Part shown: positions 1 through 8,536 of the stretch, piece after piece
How positions within the stretch are numbered: position 1 is the stretch's first letter
Layout of the letters: every line of letters begins with the position of its first letter
Source: Deltaproteobacteria bacterium
GTDB taxonomy: Bacteria; Myxococcota_A; UBA796; GCA-2862545
Direction: 5' to 3'
Assembly (NCBI GenBank): GCA_016938035.1
Contig: JAFGVK010000010.1
Location: 1 to 39,003, forward strand
DNA length: 39,003 bases
Program-made: the position numbers and the translations under genes
The notes under the pieces: generated by a model
The model's input: only the letters and a program-made list of their open reading frames with translations
Databases searched by the model: none
Told to the model about the DNA's origin: nothing

Positions 1-49
1 CCGTTATCGGCCCCCGTGTGCCGTCGGTGCCGGGCGTTTTCTGCTGAGC

Positions 50-2468
50 GTTTCAATGCCCTCCATAACGGGCACCCCACTGCAGGTACTTCAGCATCTA
101 CCGGCAGGTCTGGGTGGTCCAGCCCGGTTTCAATGCCCTCCATAACGGGCACCCCACTGCAGGTCGCAGTAAAGAATGGGCATAAAGAGGAATATTTAAG
201 TTTCAATGCCCTCCATAACGGGCACCCCACTGCAGGGCGGCCCAGTCGGCCCAGGCCCAGGCCCGCTGGACGGCTGAGGCGTTTCAATGCCCTCCATAAC
301 GGGCACCCCACTGCAGGATCCTGTCCCCCGGAGGACAGAGTCTTCTTCTGGGCGGCGTTTCAATGCCCTCCATAACGGGCACCCCACTGCAGGCAGACCA
401 TGCGCCTCATTTGGCGGTCTCTAAAGGCCCGGGGGTTTCAATGCCCTCCATAACGGGCACCCCACTGCAGGCCGCCATACCTACATTTCGCAAACATCAT
501 CAGGTCGAGAGCAGTTTCAATGCCCTCCATAACGGGCACCCCACTGCAGGATCAGCTATGAGATCGTCATCACCAGCGGCGGCGGGGCGTTTCAATGCCC
601 TCCATAACGGGCACCCCACTGCAGGCTTTCCAAGCACCCGGTGCTGACGATGACGACGAAGAAGAAGTTTCAATGCCCTCCATAACGGGCACCCCACTGC
701 AGGCGGTCAAGGGCCCGTACTATATAGAGGATAGGCTAGAGGATAGGTTTCAATGCCCTCCATAACGGGCACCCCACTGCAGGGGGTCGAGCTCCTCGGC
801 GCGTCGTCCACTCTCATTGAGGAGTTTCAATGCCCTCCATAACGGGCACCCCACTGCAGGAGGTGGTCGCTTGGCCGGTGGGGTAGACATAGACCCCCTG
901 TTTCAATGCCCTCCATAACGGGCACCCCACTGCAGGGCCTGGGGGGCTCCCCCCTTGGGGGGCGAGGCGTCAGCCGTTTCAATGCCCTCCATAACGGGCA
1001 CCCCACTGCAGGGGTGGCGGCGGAGGTCGTCAAGGCAGCCAGGGCCGGCAAGTTTCAATGCCCTCCATAACGGGCACCCCACTGCAGGAACAGGAGCGGG
1101 CGCTTAGCGACGCGGCCATCCTCGCGGGTTTCAATGCCCTCCATAACGGGCACCCCACTGCAGGTCCCGTGTCGAGCTCTCACAGGTCGTCTTCGAAAAC
1201 GAGTTTCAATGCCCTCCATAACGGGCACCCCACTGCAGGTCCATTCTCGGCTGGATTGGCCGCCAGTCGGGAGCAGCAAGTTTCAATGCCCTCCATAACG
1301 GGCACCCCACTGCAGGCCCGACCTCGCGGATCCGGGTTCTTCCCTCCCTTCGGGGTGTTTCAATGCCCTCCATAACGGGCACCCCACTGCAGGTCAACGC
1401 CCTTACAATGGGTCAGAGAAGGTTCTTCGACTTGTTTCAATGCCCTCCATAACGGGCACCCCACTGCAGGTAAGGTCATCTCCTACCGTTCCACCACCCA
1501 CCTTCACGTTTCAATGCCCTCCATAACGGGCACCCCACTGCAGGAGTCCTGGTCGGACTGGCCCTCGGCGAGATGGCCATCGAGTTTCAATGCCCTCCAT
1601 AACGGGCACCCCACTGCAGGCTTTCTGATGATGCAGTTGACGAAATCCTAGACTTTAGACGTTTCAATGCCCTCCATAACGGGCACCCCACTGCAGGCTC
1701 GGCTATTTCGTCGAAGAGATCAAGGGCTACATGTTTCAATGCCCTCCATAACGGGCACCCCACTGCAGGGCTGGCCGTGGTTCAGTAACAAGCCGGGGGG
1801 GGCCGCCGCGGTTTCAATGCCCTCCATAACGGGCACCCCACTGCAGGTACCGCTGGCTCGGAGAGGGTGGACTGGGCGCCGTCCACATGTTTCAATGCCC
1901 TCCATAACGGGCACCCCACTGCAGGATGAGAGAGGTGGCTTCTATGCTTCCGGCGGCTCTGGAAGGTTTCAATGCCCTCCATAACGGGCACCCCACTGCA
2001 GGGGGCCACTCCTCGGCTCGAGGTCATGGGTACCGGCTTTGGTGTTGTTTCAATGCCCTCCATAACGGGCACCCCACTGCAGGGGCGCTGGCGTCGGCGG
2101 CTTCGACGGCGGCGGCCGCCTACCTGTTTCAATGCCCTCCATAACGGGCACCCCACTGCAGGGGGGTCGGGGTCGAAGCTCCCATCCTGGGCGCTCCGGT
2201 TTCAATGCCCTCCATAACGGGCACCCCACTGCAGGCCGGGAGGAATGGAGCCTCATTGAGGGCTCCGTCCACGAGTGTTTCAATGCCCTCCATAACGGGC
2301 ACCCCACTGCAGGGTGGTCGCCGAGACCGCCCCGATGGGGTAAGTCCCGCGGTTTCAATGCCCTCCATAACGGGCACCCCACTGCAGGGCCGACACCTCG
2401 GGATCTTCTCGCGTGTCCGGCACGGTGGGCAGTTTCAATGCCCTCCATAACGGGCACCCCACTGCAGG
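50..2468 (-). CRISPR. CRISPR array, 32 repeats and 31 spacers, transcribed leftward
   Basis: A 37-nt repeat (plus strand starts GTTTCAAT and ends CTGCAGG) begins at 50, 127, 200, 281, 357, 435, 514 and so on to 2352 and 2432; I read all 32 copies as identical. Spacers are 35-44 nt, mostly 38-41. On the minus strand the repeat ends in ATTGAAAC, the usual 5' handle of Cas6-processed crRNAs, and contains a stem TGCCC/GGGCA with an 8-nt loop just before that handle. The crRNA strand is therefore the minus strand and the leader lies to the right. Long, variable spacers and this handle fit a type III or type I system; the subtype cannot be fixed because no cas gene lies in the window. The 49 nt left of the first repeat are longer than any spacer and show no repeat end, so the trailer end is probably at 50. 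The trailer-end repeat is not degenerate. Confidence 0.98.
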
Positions 2469-2998
2469 GGCACCCCCCAGCGTGGGTCTTTCTTCCTCCA
2501 CTCTCGAGGGCAAAATTGCAAACCCCCCTCCCTGTCATTTCTGACCCCTGGGTGACTCGCATTTTACCCCCCGACCTGCAATGGGCAATTCTACCGCTTC
2601 ATCCTTATAAACCGAGGAACTCACATCGAGTGCAAACCCCAACGGGCAAACCTCGATTTCTTGATCTCCCAACAGGTTGTAAAAGAGCCGGCCCCCTGGC
2701 CCCCCCATCTGTACCACGCCGCGCGCTCACAGCCAAGCCCTTGTGGCCCACCTACACAGGTCTCTGCGGCGAGAGGCCCCCCGAGCGGCGGCCGGGGTGG
2801 GTCCGACCTGTTCGCGGCGGTCAAGGACATGCTGCCCCCCATCCCCCTCCCTCTGGCGTTCAAACATCGCGAGGTTCGCGACAGGACCGATCAGATCGTG
2901 ACAGGCTCCGACGACGCACCCCTCCTCGACGCGCCCCTGATCCCCCTCCGGCCAACCTCCGGCTCCCCGTGCGGCGAGAGGGCGCGGCGGTCGCGGCC
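2469..2998. other. CRISPR leader and gap before the nuclease gene
   Basis: No credible gene is present. The part nearest the array (2469 to about 2650) is the leader. It starts with GGCACCCCCC next to the last repeat, resembling the internal repeat segment GGGCACCCC, and it holds AACGGGCA near 2645, which also occurs in the repeat. The remainder (about 2660-2998) is GC-rich and I see nothing in it beyond the 3' flank of the minus-strand nuclease gene. Readthrough from that gene could enter the leader; I see no strong hairpin with a T-tract between them. Confidence 0.6.
2606..2635 (-). promoter_or_regulatory. Candidate CRISPR leader promoter
   Basis: On the minus strand TTGCAC (2635-2630) and TTTATA (2611-2606) are separated by 18 nt, giving a sigma-70-like promoter that would start transcription near 2599, about 130 nt before the leader-proximal repeat at 2468. 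This is the most AT-rich part of the region, as expected for a leader. It agrees with the array direction deduced from the ATTGAAAC handle. Confidence 0.55.
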
Positions 2999-4684
2999 CT
3001 ACCCCGGCGACGCGTCCCCCTGTCCCCTCCGCACCGCCCACAGCTCGACCGACAGGCCAGCCCTCACCAACCGGTCCAGCCACACCCGCTGCCCATCGCG
3101 GAGGCTGTCGCCGGGCCCCTTGACCTCGATCAGGTGCAGGCCAGCCCCAAGCCGGCTGGGGAAGGCCTCGCTCAGCGAGGTCGGCCTCGGACAGAGCACC
3201 ACCAGATCCGGCAGCCCCGCCGCGGCCCGCCACCCCTCGCGCAGCAGCGGCACCATCACCGCCCTCACCCCCGAGGGTCCCAGCGCCTCCACGACCTGAG
3301 CCGCGACGCCCGCTGGGAGCCGACTCCACTGCGCCCCACCCAGGCGCACGCCCCGCCACCGGACCTCCGCCTCCGCCACCCTGGAAGGCCCCGCCCCCCG
3401 GTCCACCGCGTCCAGGATCTCGGCGATCGCGTCGCGACGGCGCTCCCAGAAGCTCGGCCGCCCCAGGTCCAGCGGCCCCGAGAGGCGCGGCACGGGGAGC
3501 ATCCCAGGGATCGGCAACAGGTAGGCCTCCGCGAAGAGCAGGGCGAACAGGGTGGTCCACAGGGGGCCCTCTCCCCGCAGCACCTGCGCCCCCCCCCGTG
3601 TGAGCAGGTCCTGCACCGCGTCCTCTACCGACACCGGCCCGCCCCCACTCCGGTACAGAGGACGGGGCCCGCCCCCCTCCGCTGCGGCCAGGTGCAGGTC
3701 GCGCACCGGGGCCTCGGCCAGGGGGGGGAGCGGCGCGAGGCTGCGGCGGAGCCCCCTGGCGATCCGCCGCGCCGATCGATCGAGGGCCAGCGCCCCCTCC
3801 CCGCTCGCCTGGTCCCTGCCGGTGACCAGGGTCTCCAGCGCGACCGCGGGCTGCCCGCCCCGCTCCTGGCAGCGCGCGAGGCGCTGGAGGAGCAGGTCCC
3901 GCTGAGCGTCGGTGCGGGCGAGCACCTCCTGATACAGCGCCGCCGCCTCCGGCCACCGCCCCCCTCGCTCCAGCGCCCGCCCCAGGCCTTGCGCCCGCCC
4001 CAGGAGCCTGCCCCGGATCGACAGGCGCCCCGGCGCCCTGGGCAGGTCGAGCGCCGCGATCACCTCGTCTGCGTCCAGCTCCTCGACCCGATCCACCACC
4101 GCCTCCCACGCCAGCAGCGCCCCCCGATCGGGGAAGATCGCCCCGCCCGCGGTGAGCGGGTAGTCGGGCCACCGCACCAAGCCCAGCCGCTCCACCACCG
4201 CCCGCGAGGGGTCGGGCCGGGCGCGCAGCGAGGCGAAGCGGCGCAGGCGCACGCAGAGGGCCTTGGGCACCACCTCAACCACCGGCGGCGCGTCCCAGCC
4301 CTCTGCCACCAGCAGCCGCCCGACGAGCTCCCCACGCCGCCCCCGGACCGGCAGAGAGGCCGACCGACAGGCCGCCTGCAGCTCGGGCACGGTCATCGCC
4401 GCCAGCCACAGCGCCGGCGGGGGACGCTCGCTCAGCAGACCCGCGGCGATCAGCCCGTCCAGGACCGACGCCAAGGGCTCCACCCCCGCGATCTGGAGGC
4501 GCGACCGCACGTAGACGCGAGGCTGCCGCATGCAGAGGCGCGCCATCACCAGGGCCGGCGCGCCATCCAGCGCCAGGAGCGCCCGCGCCACGGCGCGCTC
4601 ATCCCCCGTCAGCAGCTCGCCCCCACGCGCCAGGCCCAGCTCCAGCACGTCGCGCAGGTCCTCCACCTGAGGATGCGCGCTCAC
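2999..4684 (-). CDS. FAN1-type structure-specific nuclease (VRR-NUC domain)
   Basis: 561 aa, GTG start with GGGGAG eight bases upstream. FAN1 enzymes cut branched and flapped DNA during interstrand-crosslink repair. The C-terminal VRR-NUC domain (about 470-556) shows the PD-(D/E)xK pattern: GLPDL with Asp493, EVKGPGD with Glu520 and Lys522, and Gln532. Around 371-390 the family's EG...LF.LLF signature is present. Residues about 97-126 (TVPELQ.. to ..ELVGRLL) resemble a SAP DNA-binding helix pair, and 235-290 looks like TPR-type helices, so the full SAP-TPR-nuclease layout is seen. Length matches bacterial FAN1 proteins. It is last in a minus-strand gene run, 52 nt after the EcsC-family gene, and its 3' end faces the CRISPR leader. 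A direct role in CRISPR function is unproven. Family assignment is confident; substrate is by homology. Confidence 0.88.
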   Translation of the reverse strand: MSAHPQVEDLRDVLELGLARGGELLTGDERAVARALLALDGAPALVMARLCMRQPRVYVRSRLQIAGVEPLASVLDGLIAAGLLSERPPPALWLAAMTVPELQAACRSASLPVRGRRGELVGRLLVAEGWDAPPVVEVVPKALCVRLRRFASLRARPDPSRAVVERLGLVRWPDYPLTAGGAIFPDRGALLAWEAVVDRVEELDADEVIAALDLPRAPGRLSIRGRLLGRAQGLGRALERGGRWPEAAALYQEVLARTDAQRDLLLQRLARCQERGGQPAVALETLVTGRDQASGEGALALDRSARRIARGLRRSLAPLPPLAEAPVRDLHLAAAEGGGPRPLYRSGGGPVSVEDAVQDLLTRGGAQVLRGEGPLWTTLFALLFAEAYLLPIPGMLPVPRLSGPLDLGRPSFWERRRDAIAEILDAVDRGAGPSRVAEAEVRWRGVRLGGAQWSRLPAGVAAQVVEALGPSGVRAVMVPLLREGWRAAAGLPDLVVLCPRPTSLSEAFPSRLGAGLHLIEVKGPGDSLRDGQRVWLDRLVRAGLSVELWAVRRGQGDASPG

Positions 4685-4736
4685 CCGCGCAGCTCCCCGG
4701 TGGTGCCCCGCGGCCCCAAGCCCGTCGACACCGCCC

Positions 4737-5417
4737 TCACCCCTCCAGCACCACGGCCTCCTCGATCCCTCCCCCAGGGGTCACGGGCTGCCCCAGCCTG
4801 CCGAGCACCCCGCGCATCCGCTCGCCGATCACCTCCACCTGCCGGGTCATCGACACAGCCCCAACCGCCGATGAGAGCAGCGGGACCAGGCGGATGAGCC
4901 GAGACGTCACCATCCGCGTCGCCCGGCGGAGCACCAGCTTGCCCAGCTCCACGTCCGCCGCGTGATCGCGCACCTGCCCCACCACCAGCGCCGGCAGATC
5001 GCTGAGCTTCACCGCCTGGATACCCCGCTCGGGCGCCTCGATCTCCAGGCCCGCCGCCAGGGCCCTGAGCACCGCCAGGTGCCCCGCCTCGCTGTCGGGA
5101 TCCAGGCCGTAGACCAGCGCCAGTCGCTGCGCCAGCCTGGTGAGGGTGATCAGGAAGGCGAGCACCTCCTGGGGCACCATCGCCAGGCCGCCCAGCCCCC
5201 CCACCGCGCCGGCCAGAGCGGCCTTTCGTGCCGCGTCGTGGATCAGCCTCCGCGCGTGGAGGTCCAGCTCACCCCGCGACACACCCCGCTGCCCCGCGTG
5301 GGGAAGTCGCTGGCGGTCCCAGCGCGCCAGCTCCCTCGCCGGGCTCACGGAAATCGAGGCGAAGATCCGCACCAGGGCCTGATCATCAAGGGTCGCGAAG
5401 AGATCGGTGGCTCCCAT
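4737..5417 (-). CDS. EcsC family protein
   Basis: 226 aa from the ATG at 5417, chosen because GGAG lies six bases upstream; a GTG at 5474 and an ATG at 5429 are alternatives. The centre carries the EcsC-family stretch (LITLTRLAQRLALVYGLD followed by PDSEAG), flanked by a Gly/Ala-rich hydrophobic segment (AGAVGGLGGLAMVP). The C-terminal half is helical with Arg-rich and hydrophobic segments (SRLIRLVPLLSSAVGAVS) that may associate with the membrane. EcsC was named from the Bacillus ecs locus, but its biochemical role is unclear, so none is assigned. It sits between the CDF transporter gene and the FAN1-type gene on the same strand and is probably co-transcribed. Confidence 0.75.
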   Translation of the reverse strand: MGATDLFATLDDQALVRIFASISVSPARELARWDRQRLPHAGQRGVSRGELDLHARRLIHDAARKAALAGAVGGLGGLAMVPQEVLAFLITLTRLAQRLALVYGLDPDSEAGHLAVLRALAAGLEIEAPERGIQAVKLSDLPALVVGQVRDHAADVELGKLVLRRATRMVTSRLIRLVPLLSSAVGAVSMTRQVEVIGERMRGVLGRLGQPVTPGGGIEEAVVLEG

Positions 5418-5488
5418 CAGGCGCTCCATTGGGCCAAGGTATGAGCGGGCACAGCGGGTGACAAGGGTGGGCACAGCGCGACGCGCCG

Positions 5489-6385
5489 TCAGCCCCCCTC
5501 CACCTCATCGGATCGGTCGTCTCCGTCGGGATCCACATGGACGATCACGTCCAGCACGTCTGGCATGCTGAGCAGATCCACCTCCACCCCCTCGGCGATG
5601 TCGTGCCCCTCGCCCACGGTGAGGGCCCCGTCCACCACAACGTGCACCTGGATCAGCAGCTGCCCGCCCATCGCGCGCACCTTGAGCGCGTGGTGGCCGA
5701 CCACTCGGTCCGTGGCGTCGATGCGCGCCGCGATCTCCCGCACCACCTCGGCGTCCGGGGCCCTGTCGGTCATCTCGCGGCTGGCGTCGCGGACGATCTC
5801 CCACCCCGCGTGGAGCACCAGCCCACCCACCGCGAAGGCCGCCACCCCGTCCAGCCAGGCCCAGGCGGGGAACAGCATCGCGGCGCCCACGCCGACGAGC
5901 ACCCCCACCGAGGAGTAGGCGTCCGACCTGTGATGCCAGGCGTTGGCCACCACCGAGGGGGAGCGGATCGCGCGTCCCACCCGGAGGGTCCACTGGAACA
6001 GGCCCTCCTTCACCACCAGCGACAGCACCGTCACCACCAGGGCGAGCCCCGTGGGGTGGGAGGTCTCCCCGTGGATCAGGGACCGCGCCGCGTCCACCAT
6101 CAGCACCACCGCGGTGGCCACCAGGATCAGCCCCACCCAGGCCGAGGCCATGGTCTCCAGGCGGCGGTGGCCGAAGGGGTGGCTCTCGTCGGGGCCTCTC
6201 GCCCCAAGGCGGAGCCCAACCAGCACCACCAGGTCGCTCAGCAGGTCCGAGAGCGAGTGGAAGCCGTCCGCCACCACCGCCGCAGAGCCGCCAGCCAGCC
6301 CCCCGCCGATCTTGATCGCCACCAGCGCCACGTTGGCCGCGGCGCCGACCCAGGTGATGCGCGTGCCCGCTTGTACAGTGTCCAT
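5489..6385 (-). CDS. Cation diffusion facilitator (CDF) family metal transporter
   Basis: 298 aa, ATG start 9 nt after the stop of the NTPase gene. CDF proteins are inner-membrane dimers that export divalent metals by proton antiport. Both HxxxD metal sites are visible: HSLSD in TM2 (about residue 43) and HHRSD in TM5 (about 151). HPFGHRRLE precedes TM3, as in many CDFs. About six TM segments are followed by a cytoplasmic C-terminal domain (about 205-290) with HHALKVRAMGG and a final Asp-rich tail. The HD-HD arrangement fits zinc-type members, but Mn or Fe members cannot be excluded. Its place in an operon led by a Fur/Zur-type regulator suggests metal-responsive expression. That is puzzling if the regulator is a classic Zur, which normally represses uptake rather than export. 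Confidence 0.92.
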   Translation of the reverse strand: MDTVQAGTRITWVGAAANVALVAIKIGGGLAGGSAAVVADGFHSLSDLLSDLVVLVGLRLGARGPDESHPFGHRRLETMASAWVGLILVATAVVLMVDAARSLIHGETSHPTGLALVVTVLSLVVKEGLFQWTLRVGRAIRSPSVVANAWHHRSDAYSSVGVLVGVGAAMLFPAWAWLDGVAAFAVGGLVLHAGWEIVRDASREMTDRAPDAEVVREIAARIDATDRVVGHHALKVRAMGGQLLIQVHVVVDGALTVGEGHDIAEGVEVDLLSMPDVLDVIVHVDPDGDDRSDEVEGG

Positions 6386-6394
6386 ACCCGCGTT

Positions 6395-6964
6395 CTATCC
6401 CGCCGCTGGCGCGCCCGGCCCGGAAATTGGCGACGTCCCGTGTGCCCCGCCACGCTCCCCCAGCAGCGGGAGCACCGCGCCCAGGACGCGGGCCGCTCCC
6501 TCCGAGACCTGGACCTCCGCCGCGAACCCCCCAAGCAGGAGGCCAAGCGCGTCGCGCGCGTCCCCCCTGACCCCCAGGAGCAGCGCCCCGCGGTGTGGAG
6601 ACGCGCGCAGGGCGGGCAGGTGCCCCGCGCCCCGCGCCTCAAGCAGCCCCAGCTCATCCACCACCGTCACCTGATCGGCGGCGAGGCTGGCTCGGATCCG
6701 CTCTGCCGCCCAGCCCCAGCCCCCCGCGTCGAAGTCCCACCTGGGGCGCTCCTGCCGATCAGATCGCGACGCGAAGGGCCGCCGCGCCCCGCTCCCCACG
6801 TCGAGCAGCGCGTAGCCCACCAGCGCCCCCTCGGCGAAGACCCTGGGCTGCACCACCCCCCCGACGGCCAGGCCCCTGTCCCGGAGCGCCGCCGCCACCT
6901 CCAGCAGCAGGCCCGTCTTCCCCCCCCCGATCGCCCCCCACACCGCCACCAGCCCCCCGCTCAT
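6395..6964 (-). CDS. P-loop NTPase, THEP1/DUF2478-like
   Basis: 189 aa, ATG start overlapping the previous stop (ATGA, 6964-6961). The N-terminus carries Walker A (GAIGGGKT, about residues 10-17) after a short hydrophobic strand. VTVVDELGLLE (about 98-108) is a Walker B of the THEP1 kind, where the strand ends in DE followed by G. The size and the pattern of Walker A near the start with a short helical C-terminus fit the THEP1/DUF2478 nucleoside-triphosphatase group; the ABC signature (LSGGQ) is absent, so it is not an ABC ATPase. Translational coupling to the membrane-protein gene upstream suggests the two work together, perhaps with the NTPase energising or gating the membrane pair. That role is inference. 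Confidence 0.7.
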   Translation of the reverse strand: MSGGLVAVWGAIGGGKTGLLLEVAAALRDRGLAVGGVVQPRVFAEGALVGYALLDVGSGARRPFASRSDRQERPRWDFDAGGWGWAAERIRASLAADQVTVVDELGLLEARGAGHLPALRASPHRGALLLGVRGDARDALGLLLGGFAAEVQVSEGAARVLGAVLPLLGERGGAHGTSPISGPGAPAAG

Positions 6965-7515
6965 CGCTCCTCCTCGTCCGCCAGGGACTCTGCGGTGAGC
7001 GCCGCCTGCACCACCGCCTCCACCGCCAGCTCGAACAGGCGACCGGGGCGGAGGGCCCCCCCACCGCGCAGGCCGCCCTCTAGCCGCGCGACCAGCTCCG
7101 GCAGGAGCAGCCCCGCCTGCCCCAGCGCCACCCCGAGGCCGCCCAGGCCCACCGCGCCGGTCCAGCGCTCCACGTCCTCGCGCCCCACCGCCCGCCCGAT
7201 CCAGCCCACCAGGGTCAGGACAAAGGCGCCCCGGAGCAGCATCAGCGCCCCCACCCGGAGTCCCTCGGCGGACACCGCGACCCCCAGCAGGGGCAGGTCC
7301 CTCTCCCCCAGCAGCAGGGCGCTCCCCGCCGCCACCAGGGCGCTAGCACCCCAGAACACGGGCCGGGCCAGGCTCTTCAGCGCCGCGGGGGCAGCGAGCG
7401 CCAGCACCAGCGTCCACAGGGCGAGCGCCGCCGCGGTGCCCTGCAGCCCCCACCCGAGCTGGAGCCCCACGCACAGCAGGGCCCAGGCCGCGATCCACCG
7501 GCGCCCGCCCCTCAC
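6961..7515 (-). CDS. Membrane protein, ECF transporter T-subunit-like
   Basis: 184 aa, GTG start overlapping the upstream TGA as GTGA (7515-7512); the open frame runs further upstream only by crossing the neighbouring gene. Four to five hydrophobic segments are seen: residues about 7-45 (two), 50-67, 80-105 and 120-145. Between the last ones comes a polar Arg/Glu-containing loop (GRAVGREDVERW). The pattern of two early helices, a long helix ending in a charged loop, then a C-terminal amphipathic part resembles EcfT/CbiQ proteins, but I cannot see the two conserved Ala-Arg-Gly coupling motifs. It might equally be an unrelated membrane partner. Overlaps on both sides make a joint function with the S-like protein and the NTPase likely. 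Confidence 0.5.
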   Translation of the reverse strand: MRGGRRWIAAWALLCVGLQLGWGLQGTAAALALWTLVLALAAPAALKSLARPVFWGASALVAAGSALLLGERDLPLLGVAVSAEGLRVGALMLLRGAFVLTLVGWIGRAVGREDVERWTGAVGLGGLGVALGQAGLLLPELVARLEGGLRGGGALRPGRLFELAVEAVVQAALTAESLADEEER

Positions 7516-8108
7516 GCGCGGGCCTCTGCCAGCCGCGCCGCGGCCCTGCGCCCCACCGCGTGGCCGGCGCTCCCCCCCAGCACACCGGCGCCCAGCACCA
7601 GGGCCAGCAGCGCCCCCAGCGCCACCCAGCGCGCCTCCTCGGGCAGCCCCAGGAAGGCCGCTGCGTCCCGCAGCCCCGCCAGGTAGAGCGACACCACCTC
7701 CTCGCCGTAGAGCGCCACCGTCATCAGCAGGCGTTGGGACAGGGCCCAGCTCGCGGCGAGGGTCACCGCCACCACCGCCAGCGCCCTGCTGCGGGGAGCG
7801 GGCAGCAGGGCCAGCTCCACCAGCAGCGCCTCCACCGCGATCCCCACCATCGGCCCCAGGATGATCCCCGCCGGCGACACCGACTTGGCGAGGGCCGCCA
7901 CCAGCCCCGTGGCGAGGGTCGCCCCCCGCTCCGGGAGCAGCTGCCGCTGGGCCACCAGCAGGCCGGATCCCAGCGTGGCGAGGGCAAAGCCGCTCAGGGG
8001 CAGGTGGAGGGTGTGGAGCAGAGAGCCCACCGTGACCTCCAGCGCCCCCCAGAGTGCGCCAAAGGCCGCGCAATAGGCCCAGAACCTCGCCGCACCCCGC
8101 TGGCTCAC
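7512..8108 (-). CDS. Membrane protein, ECF transporter S-subunit-like
   Basis: 198 aa, GTG start overlapping the stop of the regulator gene (GTGA, 8108-8105). Five to six TM segments are visible, beginning with FWAYCAAFGALWGALEVTVG. Small-residue helix-packing motifs and an LGPMVGIAVEALLVE segment occur at about residues 87-105. Size (about 190-200 aa), helix number and lack of large soluble domains fit substrate-binding S components of ECF vitamin/metal transporters. The substrate is unknown; control by a Fur/Zur-like regulator points to a metal or metal complex. No substrate-specific motif was recognised, so the call rests on topology and context. Confidence 0.5.
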   Translation of the reverse strand: MSQRGAARFWAYCAAFGALWGALEVTVGSLLHTLHLPLSGFALATLGSGLLVAQRQLLPERGATLATGLVAALAKSVSPAGIILGPMVGIAVEALLVELALLPAPRSRALAVVAVTLAASWALSQRLLMTVALYGEEVVSLYLAGLRDAAAFLGLPEEARWVALGALLALVLGAGVLGGSAGHAVGRRAAARLAEARA

Positions 8109-8521
8109 CTGGCCCCCGCCGCGGCGCAGGAGGCGCAGATCCCGTGGACCACCAGCTGCTTTCCCTGGACCGCGAAGCCCTCGGGCACCGCCACCCACGG
8201 GAGCCCTTGCCCCAACAGGCAGGCCATCGCCCCGCAGCGGGTACAGAGGAGGTGGGGGTGTCCCCCTGGACAGCCGGAGATCTCGCTGTCATCGATACAG
8301 TAGCGCCAGGCCCCGTCCAGGCCCTGCACCTTGTGGGCCAAGCCCGCGCCCTCCAGGGAGGCCAGGGTCCGGTAGACGGTGACCCTGTCCAGCTCAGGGA
8401 GCGCCTCGCAGATCCCCGCGGGGGTGAGGGGGCGCCCCTCCGCCACCATGCGCTCCGTCACCAGGACCCGCGCCGCGGTGCGGCGGAGCCCCGCCGCGCT
8501 GAGTCTCTGCCTCGCGTCCAC
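8105..8521 (-). CDS. Fur family metalloregulator, probably Zur-like
   Basis: 138 aa. The GTG at 8521 is chosen because GGAG lies five bases upstream and the protein then has a normal Fur length; the longer open frame runs into low-complexity sequence. The N-terminal winged helix (about 1-80) contains the typical RVTVYRTLASLEGAGL recognition-helix region. The C-terminal dimerisation domain has a HPHLLCTRCG motif with a metal-binding His and the first CxxC, and a second CxxC (CASC) close to the end. The two CxxC pairs form the structural zinc site of the family. It is the first gene of the run of overlapping genes below it, and a palindrome lies 16 nt upstream of the start, so autoregulation is likely. 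Zur rather than Fur or PerR is a guess from the short length and zinc-site pattern. Confidence 0.85.
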   Translation of the reverse strand: MDARQRLSAAGLRRTAARVLVTERMVAEGRPLTPAGICEALPELDRVTVYRTLASLEGAGLAHKVQGLDGAWRYCIDDSEISGCPGGHPHLLCTRCGAMACLLGQGLPWVAVPEGFAVQGKQLVVHGICASCAAAGAR

Positions 8522-8536
8522 CCGCGCTCCTTCGAG

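Noticed and set aside
16..2562. Numerous open frames through the CRISPR array on both strands
   Set aside because: They consist of the same repeat-encoded peptide copied with spacer residues between, and are by-products of the array.
2132..4897. Plus-strand open frame of 921 codons
   Set aside because: It starts in CRISPR repeats and runs antisense to the FAN1-type gene; the product is Pro/Arg/Gln low-complexity sequence.
6395..6964. ABC-type ATPase (EcfA) for the ECF-like pair
   Set aside because: Walker A and B are present, but there is no LSGGQ signature, Q-loop or H-loop and the protein is too short.
5537..7864. Plus-strand open frame of 775 codons
   Set aside because: Antisense shadow of the CDF, NTPase and membrane-protein genes with His/Pro/Arg-rich composition and no domain.
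7516..8292. Upstream extension of the T-like membrane protein frame
   Set aside because: The extra 259 codons are the shifted frame of the S-like gene; the GTG at 7515 overlapping the previous TGA is the natural start.
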